Source: Candidatus Rokuibacteriota bacterium
Lineage (GTDB): Bacteria > Methylomirabilota > Methylomirabilia > Rokubacteriales > CSP1-6
NCBI GenBank assembly: GCA_016200085.1
Contig: JACQFL010000019.1
Location: forward strand, 1-64,000
Reading direction: 5' to 3'
DNA length: 64,000 nucleotides
Shown: in pieces, positions 51,013-59,621 of the stretch
Position numbering within the stretch: the stretch's first letter is position 1
Layout of the letters: each line of letters begins with the position of its first letter
Position numbers and translations under genes: made by a program
The notes under the pieces: generated by a model
What the model saw: only the letters and a program-made list of their open reading frames with translations
Told to the model about the DNA's origin: nothing
Databases searched by the model: none

Positions 51013-51257
51013 GCGGGCTTCGCTACCGGAATGTCGACGTAACGCTCACGGCTCATCTCCGAGCCGTACGCGATGCAGGCCAGCACATCCTCGCGTGTTA
51101 CTCCTGGATACTGGTCCAGGATCTCCTCGATGCTTGTCCCGGCGGCGAGGAGATCGAGGATGAGGGAGACCCAGATGCGGTGCCCACGGATGCACGGCTT
51201 CCCGAAGCAGGTATTCGGATTGATCGAGATGCGCTGCAGCAGCTCTTCACGTGTCAT
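51009..51257 (-). CDS. DUF433 family antitoxin
   Basis: This 82-residue protein has the DUF433 pattern, LLQRISINPNTCFGKPCIRGHRIWVSLILDLLAAGTSIEEILDQYPGVTREDVLACIAYGSE. It precedes and overlaps the DUF5615 toxin gene, forming a type II toxin-antitoxin pair. The ATG at 51257 fits the family's start. The 342 bases to the enoyl-CoA hydratase end hold only the fossil zinc ribbon at 51520-51593; the rest shows no gene. Confidence 0.88.
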   Translation of the reverse strand: MTREELLQRISINPNTCFGKPCIRGHRIWVSLILDLLAAGTSIEEILDQYPGVTREDVLACIAYGSEMSRERYVDIPVAKPA

Positions 51258-51519
51258 GGGTGTCCCCGTCGTCTGTCAGTGACGATGATAACCGGCCCAA
51301 GCGAGACGGCCAAGCTCCTCCACCGCGCCTTTCGCCTCCATCTCCTTCCCGCAAGACGAGTCGGCAGTCGTCTTGACGGATCCAGCCGGCCGACACGGCG
51401 GTCGTCGACCGCCTGGATGCGGCCGTGATGCTACCCGACCTGCCGTCGACGTCCGAAGGGCTCCCCCCGATCCTCGTGTCGCTGTCCTCGACCGCGGCGG
51501 CTCGCTGAGAGGCCCCCGC

Positions 51520-51593
51520 ATAACGTGCCCACGTTGGCAGCAGGCAGTTCCGCCCGACGCGGACTTCTGCCCGGATTACGGAGCGGCACTTCG
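51520..51593 (+). pseudogene. fossil zinc-ribbon start of a cyclase-type gene
   Basis: In one frame this stretch reads TCPRWQQAVPPDADFCPDYGAAL, matching the double-Cys zinc-ribbon start (CPRCQ...FCPDCGAAL) of the cyclase family. Two of the four Cys are replaced (Trp and Tyr) and the frame is soon lost. It is on the same strand as the intact copy at 47141. It is probably a decayed duplicate. It ends at the hydratase gene. Confidence 0.55.
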
Positions 51594-51599
51594 CGCCCA

Positions 51600-52400
51600 T
51601 CAGCGGCCGGTGAAGTCGGGCGGACGCCTGGCGAGGAACGCGGCGAGGCCCTCCGCCGCGTCGCGGGTCTCGAGGAGCTCGAACACGGCCGCGCGCTCGA
51701 TGGCCAGCCCGTCGGCGAGCGGTCGGCCCCAGCCGCCGTACGCGCAGCGCTTGAGCAGGCCGATGGCACGCGTCGGCTTCCGGGCGAGCGCGCGCGCGTA
51801 GTCGCGCGTGGCGGCGGCCAGGGCGGCCGCCGGCAGCACGCGATCCACCAGTCCCATCGCGAGGGCCTCGGCCGGCGCCAGCCGCGCGCCCTCCATCATG
51901 AGGCGCAGCGCGCGGGCCGGGCCGACGAGCCGGGGCAGCCGCTGGGTGCCGCCCGCGCCGGGAAAGATCCCGAGCTCGATCTCCGGGAAGCCGATCCGCG
52001 CGTCGTCGGCCATGAATCTCACGTCGCAGGCCAGCGCCAGCTCCGCGCCGCCCCCGAAGGCGTAGCCGTTGATCGCGGCGATGACCGGCTTCTCCATCGC
52101 CTTGAGGCCGGCCTGCACGTCCACCCAGCGGCGCACCTTCTCGTGGTTGGCGCGGGAGACGTCGCGCATCATGGCGACGTCGGCGCCGGCGCAGAACCGC
52201 CGCTCGACGCCGGTGAGGACGACGGCCCGCACGGCGGCGTCGTGCCCGACCGCCTCGACCATGGCCAGGAACTCGTCGATGACGTCGAGGTCGACGGCGT
52301 TGACGGGCGGGCGATCGAAGGTCACCGTCGCGACCGCTTCCTCGACGGCAACGCGCAGCCAGCGCCTGGCCTGCGGACCCTGCGCGCCGGGCGTGCTCAT
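51600..52400 (-). CDS. enoyl-CoA hydratase/isomerase
   Basis: This 266-residue crotonase-family enzyme hydrates an enoyl-CoA. The oxyanion loop GYAFGGGAELALACDVRFMA and FPEIELGIFPGAGGTQRLPRLVG hold both catalytic Glu positions expected for hydratase. The N-terminal VATVTFDRPPVNAVDLDV is typical. The ATG at 52400 overlaps the fused CoA transferase stop (ATGA), so it is the last gene of the second catabolic operon. Confidence 0.92.
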   Translation of the reverse strand: MSTPGAQGPQARRWLRVAVEEAVATVTFDRPPVNAVDLDVIDEFLAMVEAVGHDAAVRAVVLTGVERRFCAGADVAMMRDVSRANHEKVRRWVDVQAGLKAMEKPVIAAINGYAFGGGAELALACDVRFMADDARIGFPEIELGIFPGAGGTQRLPRLVGPARALRLMMEGARLAPAEALAMGLVDRVLPAAALAAATRDYARALARKPTRAIGLLKRCAYGGWGRPLADGLAIERAAVFELLETRDAAEGLAAFLARRPPDFTGR

Positions 52401-54829
52401 TCGAGCGCTCCCAGCGTCCTCAGCCGCTCGATCTCGCCGGGCTCCATCCCGAGGACGCCGTGCAGCACCTCGCGCGTGTGCTCGCCGAGACAGGGCGCGC
52501 TGTGCCAGACGTGGCCGGGGGTGTCCTCGAGGCGCGCGACGATCCCCTCGTGCGGGAACGCCCCGACGACCGGATGCGTGACGACCTCGTAGAATCCTCG
52601 GGCGCGCAGGTGCTCGTCGCGCTCCACGAGATCGCGCCCGTCCTGGACGGCGCACGCCGCGATCCCCGCCGACTGCAGCCGCCGCATCACCGATTCCACC
52701 TCCTGCCCCGCCATCCACCCGTCCACGATCGCGTCCAGCGCGTCCTCGTGGGCCTTCCGCTGCGCCGCCGTAGCGAACCGCGGGTCGGCGGCGAGCGCGG
52801 GACGTTCCATGATCGCGCACAATGCCCGCCAGCCGCCATCGTCCTCGACCGCGATCGCGCACCACCGGTCCTCTCCGCGGCAGCGAAACGCGCCGTGAGG
52901 CGCCATGACCGGATGCCGGTTGCCCTCGGGCCCGGCCACGTGACCGCGCGCCGTCGATTCCAGGATGCTCGTCCCGGCCTGCGCGGCCAGCGCCTCGACC
53001 TGCGAGAGATCCACGTGCTGGCCCTCGCCACTGGCCGCGCGATCCTCCAGCGCGGCCAGTGCGCCGAGCGCGGCGTGCAGGCCGGCCACCATGTCGCCGA
53101 GCCCGAAGGCCGCGCCCACCGGGTCGCGGCCGGACATGCCGAGCTGCGCCGTGAGCCCCGACAGCGCGGCGAGGACGTCCGCGTACGTGAGGTAGTCACG
53201 CCAGGGACCGGCCTGGCCCATGCCCGACATGGAGACCAGGATCGCGTCGCGACGGAGCGCGCGCAGGCCTGGATAGTCGAGCCCCCAGCGCGCCAGCACG
53301 CCGGCGCTGAAGTTCTCCACGACCACGTCGCTGCGCGCCGCGAGCGCGCGCAGCACCTCCACCGCCTCGGGACGGCGGAGGTTCAGCGCGACGCTCCGCT
53401 TGTTCCGGTTGAAGTTGTTGAAGTACCCGCTCGCGTCCGGATGATGATCCGCACGGCGCGAGAGATACAGGCCCCGCCCGAACCGCGTCACGTCCGGCCG
53501 ATGCCGCGACTCGACCTTGATCACCTCCGCCCCGTGATCCGCGAGAATCTTCGTCGCGTATGGGCCGGCCAGGACCCACGTCAAGTCCAGCACGCGCACG
53601 CCCTCGAGCGCGGCTCGGCGTCGTGTCGACGGCGGGGAGGGGCTCTCGGGAATTTCCGAGCCACCCCCGCCCGGGGTGGGGTCCCCCGGCTCGGAAATTC
53701 CCCAGAGCCCCTCCCCGCCGGCGGTCGGCGTCGATGGACGATCGAGGAGTGCGGTGTTGGCCTCGCCGCGCGATGGGACGGTCAGGCGCGACAAAGGAGT
53801 TCCACGCCACCTGAACGCAAAACCTACGTCGCGGGTGACCAGTCCGTCCATGGCGGCCTCGACGAAGAAGCCGCGGGCTTCCAGCTGGGGGTTGCGCGCG
53901 ACCTCGTCGGCGCGGTCCACGGCCGCCCAGGGCAGGCGGCGGCGCTGGGCCTCGCGGGCGAAGTCGGCTTTGGCGAACTTCGCGATGAATGCCGCGAGCA
54001 CGTCGACGATGTGGTCGCGACCGGCGATGCGCACGCGCTCGTCCTGCCAGCGCGGCTCGAGCAGGTCCGCGGCGGTCCCGGTCTCGGCGAGCCAGGCGCA
54101 GAGGTCGTCCCACATTCTCGGATTTCCGCCGAGGCCGCCGGCCACGTGGCCGTCGCGAGCGCGAAACACCTGGTGGGGCACGTAGGGATAGCGGCTGCCG
54201 CGACGGCGGTGCACGACGCCGGCGTGGATCCACGCCACGGCGCCGTACTCGAGCGTCGCGGCGACGGCCTCCTGCACGGAGACGTCCACGCGCTGACCGT
54301 GACCCGTCCGCCGCCGGGCGTGGAGCGCGAGCAGCGCACCGACGGCGGCGTTGACGCCGGCGAGGTGGTAGGCCTGCTCGCCCGGCGGGCGGAGCGGCGG
54401 CCCGTCCGCGTCGCCACAGAGATGCATCATCCCGCCGAGCGCCGCGGCGGTGAGATCCGTGCCCCCCCACGCCGCTCGCGGTCCCGTCCGGCCGAACGGC
54501 GTGACTGAGACGAGCACGAGCCCGGGGCTCGCGGCGCGCAGCGCCTCCCACCCGAGCCCCCGCGCCTCGAGGTGGCCGGGCGCGAAGCTCTCCACGAGCA
54601 CGTCGCTGCTCGCGGCGAGGCGCAGGAACCCGGCGCGCCCTGCGTCCGTCGTCAGGTCGAGCGCGACCGAGCGCTTGCCCGCGTGCCAGTGGAGCGTCGC
54701 CAGGTCGCCCCGCAGCGGCAGCGGATCGGCAGGCGACTCCACCCGGATCACCTCGGCGCCGAGGCCGACGAAGAGACGCGCGCAGAAGGCCGCGGGCGGC
54801 CCCGCGAGGTCGAGGATGCGGAGTCTCAC
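52397..54829 (-). CDS. fused double CaiB/BaiF family III CoA transferase
   Basis: This 810-residue protein has two CaiB-type halves, about 1-360 and 408-810. Family III enzymes move CoA between acids using an Asp that forms an aspartyl-CoA. The C-terminal half keeps it (Asp-579 in GLGDMVAGLHAALG). In the N-terminal half the aligned position in PPGEQAYHLAGVNAAVG is Tyr-154, so that half is probably inactive. The halves are joined by a Gly/Pro/Ser linker at 371-400, encoded by an 89-base palindrome at 53631-53719. It lies between livF and an enoyl-CoA hydratase in the second operon. Confidence 0.9.
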   Translation of the reverse strand: MRLRILDLAGPPAAFCARLFVGLGAEVIRVESPADPLPLRGDLATLHWHAGKRSVALDLTTDAGRAGFLRLAASSDVLVESFAPGHLEARGLGWEALRAASPGLVLVSVTPFGRTGPRAAWGGTDLTAAALGGMMHLCGDADGPPLRPPGEQAYHLAGVNAAVGALLALHARRRTGHGQRVDVSVQEAVAATLEYGAVAWIHAGVVHRRRGSRYPYVPHQVFRARDGHVAGGLGGNPRMWDDLCAWLAETGTAADLLEPRWQDERVRIAGRDHIVDVLAAFIAKFAKADFAREAQRRRLPWAAVDRADEVARNPQLEARGFFVEAAMDGLVTRDVGFAFRWRGTPLSRLTVPSRGEANTALLDRPSTPTAGGEGLWGISEPGDPTPGGGGSEIPESPSPPSTRRRAALEGVRVLDLTWVLAGPYATKILADHGAEVIKVESRHRPDVTRFGRGLYLSRRADHHPDASGYFNNFNRNKRSVALNLRRPEAVEVLRALAARSDVVVENFSAGVLARWGLDYPGLRALRRDAILVSMSGMGQAGPWRDYLTYADVLAALSGLTAQLGMSGRDPVGAAFGLGDMVAGLHAALGALAALEDRAASGEGQHVDLSQVEALAAQAGTSILESTARGHVAGPEGNRHPVMAPHGAFRCRGEDRWCAIAVEDDGGWRALCAIMERPALAADPRFATAAQRKAHEDALDAIVDGWMAGQEVESVMRRLQSAGIAACAVQDGRDLVERDEHLRARGFYEVVTHPVVGAFPHEGIVARLEDTPGHVWHSAPCLGEHTREVLHGVLGMEPGEIERLRTLGALE
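53631..53719. repeat. 89-base palindrome inside the CoA-transferase linker
   Basis: Two 32-base arms (53631-53662 and 53688-53719) are inverted copies with one mismatch, around a 25-base G+C-rich loop. The element sits exactly in the linker between the two CaiB domains and is read in frame. It resembles an intergenic palindromic repeat that was inserted, or left behind when two genes fused. Confidence 0.9.
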
Positions 54830-54833
54830 GGAG

Positions 54834-55541
54834 TCAGAGGCCGCCGAGATAGGCCTGGCGGATGCGCGCGTCCTCGGCCAGGCGGGCGCTCGGGCCCTCG
54901 AGGACCACGCGTCCCGTCTCCAGCACGTAGCCGCGCGCGGCCAGCCGCAGGGCCAGGCGCGCGTTCTGCTCGACGAGCAGGATGCTCACGCCGGCCGCGT
55001 TGACCTCGCGGACGACCCGGAAGATCTCGCGCACCAGGCGCGGGGCCAGCCCGAGCGAGGGCTCGTCGAGGAGAAGCAGCCGCGGGCGCGCCATCAGCGC
55101 GCGCGCGATGGCGAGCATCTGCTGCTCGCCGCCCGACAGGGTCGCCGCCCGCTGGTGCGCGCGCTCGCCGAGGATCGGGAAGAGCCGCGCCGCGCGCTCG
55201 AGGCCCTCGCGGATCGCCTGCGCGGTGAAGCGGGTGTGGCCGCCGACGAGGAGGTTCTCGCGCACCGTGAAGTCGGGGAAGATCTCGCGGCCCTCGGGCA
55301 CGTGGCAGAGCCCGGCGGCGACGATGGCGTCGGGCGTGGCGCGGGTGATGTCACGCCCGTCGTAGACGATCCGGCCTCGCCCGGGCCGCACGAGGCCGGA
55401 GATCGCGCGCAGCGTGGTGCTCTTGCCCGCGCCGTTGGCGCCGAGCAGGGTGACGATCTCTCCCGTGCCCACGCGCAGGGAGACGCCCTCCAGCGCGCGG
55501 CGCTTGCCGTAGGCGACGTCCACCCCCTCGAGCTCAAGCAT
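54834..55541 (-). CDS. livF: branched-chain amino acid/amide ABC transporter ATPase
   Basis: This 235-residue Liv-type ATPase has Walker A GANGAGKSTTLRAISG, the signature TLSGGEQQMLAIARALMARPRLLLLDEPSLGLAP with Walker B, and the LivF ending VLETGRVVLEGPSARL. Its start overlaps the livG stop and its end is 4 bases before the CaiB gene. It is the second livF in the window and very similar to the first. Confidence 0.92.
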   Translation of the reverse strand: MLELEGVDVAYGKRRALEGVSLRVGTGEIVTLLGANGAGKSTTLRAISGLVRPGRGRIVYDGRDITRATPDAIVAAGLCHVPEGREIFPDFTVRENLLVGGHTRFTAQAIREGLERAARLFPILGERAHQRAATLSGGEQQMLAIARALMARPRLLLLDEPSLGLAPRLVREIFRVVREVNAAGVSILLVEQNARLALRLAARGYVLETGRVVLEGPSARLAEDARIRQAYLGGL

Positions 55542-56310
55542 CGTCGGCGGCGCTGCCGAGGTAGGCCTCGATCACGGCGGGATCCTGCGCGACCTCGCCG
55601 CCCGTGCCCTCGGCGAGCTTGCGCCCGTGGTGGAGCACGGCCACGCGGTCCGAGAGGCCCATCACGACGTCCATGTTGTGCTCGACCAGCACGATGGTGA
55701 GGCCGCCCTCGTCGCGCAGCCGGCGAATGAGCTCCATGAGACCGCGCGTCTCCGTCGGGTTGAGGCCGCCCGCCGGCTCGTCGAGAAGCAGCAGCGCGGG
55801 CTCCAGCGCCAGCGCGCGGGCGATCTCGAGCCGTTTCTGCCGCCCCAGCGGCAGGCTTCCCGCGTCCACCGCCGCCTCGGCCGCGAGGCCGACGCGCTCG
55901 AGGAGACCATGCGCCCGGCGGCGCGCCGCGTCCTCCTCGCGGCGGACGGCGGGCAGCCCCAGCAGGCCCGACAGCACGCCGCGGGCCAGCCGCGTGTGCT
56001 CGCCGATGAGCACGTTGTCGAGCGTGGAGAGCTGGCGGAAGACCTCCGTGTTCTGGAACGTGCGGCCGATCCCGCATCGCGCGATCTCGTGCGGCGCCAG
56101 GCGCGTGAGGTCCTCGCCCCGGAACAGCGCGCGACCGGCGGTCGGACGATAGAGCCCGGTGAGGACGTTGAAGACCGTGGTCTTGCCCGCGCCGTTGGGG
56201 CCGATGAGCGCGAAGATCTCGCCTTCCGCGACGCGGGCGTCGAAGCCCGTGAGCGCGGCGAGGCCGCCGAAGCTGATCGACAGCCCCTCGATCGCGAGCA
56301 GCGTGGCCAG
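55534..56310 (-). CDS. livG: branched-chain amino acid/amide ABC transporter ATPase, likely CTG start
   Basis: This LivG-type ATPase has Walker A GPNGAGKTTVFNVLTG, CGIGRTFQNTEVFRQLSTLDNVLIGE, PLGRQKRLEIARALALEPALLLLDEPAGGLNPTE and IVLVEHNMDVV. Homology begins at LLAIEGLSISFGGLAAL, and no ATG, GTG or TTG lies close before it. CTG at 56310, just after the binding-protein stop, gives 258 residues and is the best start. It overlaps the livF start at the other end. Confidence 0.88.
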   Translation of the reverse strand: MATLLAIEGLSISFGGLAALTGFDARVAEGEIFALIGPNGAGKTTVFNVLTGLYRPTAGRALFRGEDLTRLAPHEIARCGIGRTFQNTEVFRQLSTLDNVLIGEHTRLARGVLSGLLGLPAVRREEDAARRRAHGLLERVGLAAEAAVDAGSLPLGRQKRLEIARALALEPALLLLDEPAGGLNPTETRGLMELIRRLRDEGGLTIVLVEHNMDVVMGLSDRVAVLHHGRKLAEGTGGEVAQDPAVIEAYLGSAADDA

Positions 56311-56315
56311 CGGCG

Positions 56316-57494
56316 CTACTCGGCCTTGAGCCAGTCCGACAGCGGCTTGAAGCGCGCCTTCTCCATCCGCACCCAGAAGCCCTGGCGCTGCGTCTCGTGG
56401 TCCACGGGGCCGATGGTCATCGGCGGCAGGATGCCGCTGTCGAAGCCCTTCATGCCTTCCAGCGCGGTGATGAGTCCCTCGCGCGTGAGGGTGCGTCCGG
56501 CCCGCTTGGCGCCCTCGGTGAAGAGCATCGCGGCGAAGTAGCCGGACAGCGAGTAACGGCTCCCCGGCGTCCCCGGGAAGTGCTTCTGGAACTGCTCGCG
56601 GTAGAGCTTGACGCCCGGCAGGTCGGACGTGCCGGGATCGGGCCAGAGCGACAGGCCCTCGACGTTCTCGGCGGCGTCCCCGGCCAGCGCCAGGAACCGC
56701 TCGTCGGTCAGCGGGCCCGACGAGACCATGAGCGTGTCGTTCCACCCGATCTTCTGCCGCTCCTTGAGCGCCTGCGCTCCCGGCCCGGGCGTCAGCACGA
56801 GGAACGTGACCTGGGGCTTGAGGGCCTGGAGCTTCTGGATCTGGGCGCTCACGTCGGTGGCCCCGCGCTTGATCGACTCCGCCGCCGCCAGCTTGAGCCC
56901 GTGACGGCCGAGGTCCTTCTCGAACGAGGTGAGGAACGCCTTGCCGTACTCGTCGTCCTGGTAGAGGACCGCGAAGGTCTTGTACTTCCGCACGCCGGCG
57001 AGGTAGTCGATCATCATCCTCGACTGCCGGTCGTAGAGCGTCATCCCGCTGAAGACGTACTTGCGCCCGCGGATCACGGGCGAGCCCTGGAAGGGGAAGA
57101 GCAGCGGGACCCGGTTGGGCTCGAGGTACTCGAGGGCGGCGAGGACGGTGGCCGTGCCCTGGGGGGCGATGACCGCGAACACGCCGTCCTGCTCGACGAG
57201 CTTCTTGGTGTTGGCCAGGGCGTCCTGCGGCCGGAAGCCGTCGTCGTAGTACACCGTGCGGACCTTGCGCCCGTGGATGCCGCCGGCGTCGTTGACGACC
57301 TTGAAGTAGAGGTCGAGGCCGTACTTCGTGGCCTGCTCGCCGGTGAAGGCCAGCGGGCCGGAGAAGGAGTTCGAGCAGCCGAGGACGATCTCGGCGTCGG
57401 TCACTCCCGGCTCGGCGCGCGCCACGGCCGGCGCGGCGGCGAGGCCGGCGGCGAGGGCGAGCGCCGCGAGCGGACGCACGGGCCAGGTCCTCAT
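56316..57494 (-). CDS. branched-chain amino acid ABC transporter substrate-binding protein
   Basis: This 392-residue periplasmic protein has a signal peptide (LAALALAAGLAAAPAVARA) and the Peripla_BP_6 fold: PGVTDAEIVLGCSNSFSGPLAFTGEQ, VFAVIAPQGTATVLAALEYLE and YFAAMLFTEGAKRAGRTLTREGLITALEGM. It is closely related to the gene directly upstream (57499-58674), so a recent tandem duplication is likely. One may have changed ligand preference. It lies immediately before livG. Confidence 0.92.
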   Translation of the reverse strand: MRTWPVRPLAALALAAGLAAAPAVARAEPGVTDAEIVLGCSNSFSGPLAFTGEQATKYGLDLYFKVVNDAGGIHGRKVRTVYYDDGFRPQDALANTKKLVEQDGVFAVIAPQGTATVLAALEYLEPNRVPLLFPFQGSPVIRGRKYVFSGMTLYDRQSRMMIDYLAGVRKYKTFAVLYQDDEYGKAFLTSFEKDLGRHGLKLAAAESIKRGATDVSAQIQKLQALKPQVTFLVLTPGPGAQALKERQKIGWNDTLMVSSGPLTDERFLALAGDAAENVEGLSLWPDPGTSDLPGVKLYREQFQKHFPGTPGSRYSLSGYFAAMLFTEGAKRAGRTLTREGLITALEGMKGFDSGILPPMTIGPVDHETQRQGFWVRMEKARFKPLSDWLKAE

Positions 57495-57498
57495 CCGG

Positions 57499-58674
57499 TC
57501 ACTCCCCCTTGAGCCAGTCGGTGAGCTGCTTGAAGTGGCCCTTCTCGACCCGCACCCAGAAGCCGTTCTTCTGCGTGTCGTGGTCCGGCCCGATCGTGAT
57601 CGGCGGGATGATGCCCGTCTCGAAGCCCTTGACGCCCTCGAGCGCCTTCACGAGCCTCTCGCGGGTCAGGGTGCGTCCCGCGCGCTTGGCGCCCTCGGCG
57701 AACAGCATCGCGAAGACGTAGCCGGAGAGCGAGTACCGGTTCGGCTCGTTGCTCGCGAAGTACTTCTTCATGTGCTCGCGGTAGAGCCTCACCCCCGGCT
57801 CGGTGCCGTTGACGGGGTCGGGCAGCACGGCAAGCCCCTCGACGCCCTCGGCCGCCTCGCCGGCCAGGGCGAGGTAGCGCTCGTCGGTGAGCGGGCCCGT
57901 CGAGACCATCAGCGTGTCGCTCCAGCCGATCTTCTGGCGCTCCTTGAGGGCCTGGGCCGCGGGCGCCGGGGTCAACACCAGGAAGGTGACCTCGGGCGCG
58001 GCGGCCCGCAGCTTGGCGATCTGGGCGCTCACGTCCGTGACCCCGCGCTTCACCGGCTCCGTGGCGCCCATCTTGAGGTTGTAGCGCGCGAGATCGGCCT
58101 CGAAGCTGGCCAGGAAGGTCTTGCCGTACTCGTCGTCCTGGTAGATGGCGGCGAACTTCTTGTACTTCCGCTGGCCGGCGAGGACGTCGATCATCATCTT
58201 CGACTGCCGGTCGGAGAGGATCAGGCCGCTGAACACGAGCGGCCGGCTGCGCGTGGCCGTCGAGCTCTGGTACGGGAAGAGCAGCGGCACCCGGCTCTGC
58301 TCGAGGTACTCCAGCGTCGCCACCACCGGCGGCGAGCCCTGCGGCCCGACGACGGCGAAGATCCGGTCCTGCTCGACGAGCTTCTTGGTGTTGGCCACGG
58401 CGTCCTGGGGCCGGTAGCCGTCGTCGTAGTACACCGCCCGGATCTTGCGGCCGTGCACGCCGCCCGCGTCGTTGACCACCTTGAAGTAGAGGTCCATCCC
58501 GTACTTCGTCTCCTGCTCGCCGGTGAAGGCGAGCGGGCCGGAGAACGAGTTCGAGCAGCCGACGAGGATCTCGGTGTCGGTCACGCCCGGATCCGCGGCC
58601 GCGGCGAGGCCGGTCAGCCCGGCGGCGACCGCGAGGACGGCGGCCAGTGCGGCGATGACGCTGCGGACGCTCAT
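57499..58674 (-). CDS. branched-chain amino acid ABC transporter substrate-binding protein (tandem paralogue)
   Basis: This 391-residue protein is the paralogue of the next gene and has the same order of segments (PGVTDTEILVGCSNSFSGP, FAVVGPQGSPPVVATLEYLEQ, VFAMLFAEGAKRAGRTLTRERL). It has its own signal peptide (VIAALAAVLAVAAGLTGLAAAA). Differences in the pocket region, for example STATRSRPLVFSG against SPVIRGRKYVFSG, suggest a different ligand. An AAGGAGACTT ribosome-binding site precedes the ATG. It follows livM by 26 bases. Confidence 0.92.
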   Translation of the reverse strand: MSVRSVIAALAAVLAVAAGLTGLAAAADPGVTDTEILVGCSNSFSGPLAFTGEQETKYGMDLYFKVVNDAGGVHGRKIRAVYYDDGYRPQDAVANTKKLVEQDRIFAVVGPQGSPPVVATLEYLEQSRVPLLFPYQSSTATRSRPLVFSGLILSDRQSKMMIDVLAGQRKYKKFAAIYQDDEYGKTFLASFEADLARYNLKMGATEPVKRGVTDVSAQIAKLRAAAPEVTFLVLTPAPAAQALKERQKIGWSDTLMVSTGPLTDERYLALAGEAAEGVEGLAVLPDPVNGTEPGVRLYREHMKKYFASNEPNRYSLSGYVFAMLFAEGAKRAGRTLTRERLVKALEGVKGFETGIIPPITIGPDHDTQKNGFWVRVEKGHFKQLTDWLKGE

Positions 58675-58700
58675 GGAAGTCTCCTTTGTGGCGCCATGGC

Positions 58701-59621
58701 TCAGCGGCGCCGGCCGAGGCGCACGGCACTGGCCACGCCGCCCGGCATGAAGAGCATGCAGGCGACCATGATAGCCCCGAAGATCAGGGGCCGGTAGTTC
58801 TGGAACGCCGCCAGCGAGTCCTGCAGGACCGTCACGATGGCCGCTCCCACCATCGAGCCGGCCACCGAGCCGAGGCCGCCCACGATGACCATGACGAGGA
58901 AGTCGACGGACAGGAAGACGTCGAAGGCGTCCGGCGACAGGAACCCGATGACGAAGGCGAAGAGCCCGCCGGCCACGCCGGTGTAGAAGGCCGAAAGCAC
59001 GAAGGCCACCGTCTTGTACTTGGCCACGTTCACCCCGCTGGCCTGGGCGGCGATCTCGCTCTCCCGGATGGCGAGGAAGGCCCGCCCGGTGCGCGTCCGC
59101 ACGAGGCTGAGCGCCGCGGCGAGCATGAGCGCCGCCACCACGAGCGCGAGGTAATACCGGGACGCGTCGCTGGCGAGGGCCACCGCGCCGAGCCGGGCGA
59201 GCGGAACGCGCAGCCCGTCGTTGCCGCGCGTCAGGCCGTCGAGATTCAGGATCGCCTCGACCACGACGAAGCCGAAGGCCAGCGTCGCCATGGCGAGGTA
59301 CAGCCCCTCGAGCCGCAGGCACGGCAGCCCGAGGGCCAGGCCGACGAGCGCGGTCGCGAGCCCGGCGAGCAGGAGCGTGAGGGGCACGGGCAGCGCGGGC
59401 ACGTGGATCGTGAGCAGCGCGCCGGTGTAGGCGCCGATGGCGAGGAAGCCGGCGTGCCCGAACGAGAGCTGGTTGGTGTAGCCGGTCAGGAGATTCAGCC
59501 CGATGGCCACGATGCCGTTGACGAGGATGAGCGTGGCGAGGAACACGAAATAGCGCGGGGCGAGGGCCGGCCACGCGAGCAGGACGGCGCCGAGCGCCCC
59601 CAGCGCGAGCCGGCGCGTCAC
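58701..59621 (-). CDS. livM: branched-chain amino acid ABC transporter permease
   Basis: This 306-residue permease has about nine or ten hydrophobic segments and LivM marks, including LLTGYTNQLSFGHAGFLAIGAYTGALL and FLAIRESEIAAQASGVNVAKYKTVAFVLSAFYTGVAGGLFAF. The GTG start overlaps the livH stop. It belongs to the second liv set and is not a close relative of the first livM tail region. Confidence 0.92.
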   Translation of the reverse strand: MTRRLALGALGAVLLAWPALAPRYFVFLATLILVNGIVAIGLNLLTGYTNQLSFGHAGFLAIGAYTGALLTIHVPALPVPLTLLLAGLATALVGLALGLPCLRLEGLYLAMATLAFGFVVVEAILNLDGLTRGNDGLRVPLARLGAVALASDASRYYLALVVAALMLAAALSLVRTRTGRAFLAIRESEIAAQASGVNVAKYKTVAFVLSAFYTGVAGGLFAFVIGFLSPDAFDVFLSVDFLVMVIVGGLGSVAGSMVGAAIVTVLQDSLAAFQNYRPLIFGAIMVACMLFMPGGVASAVRLGRRR

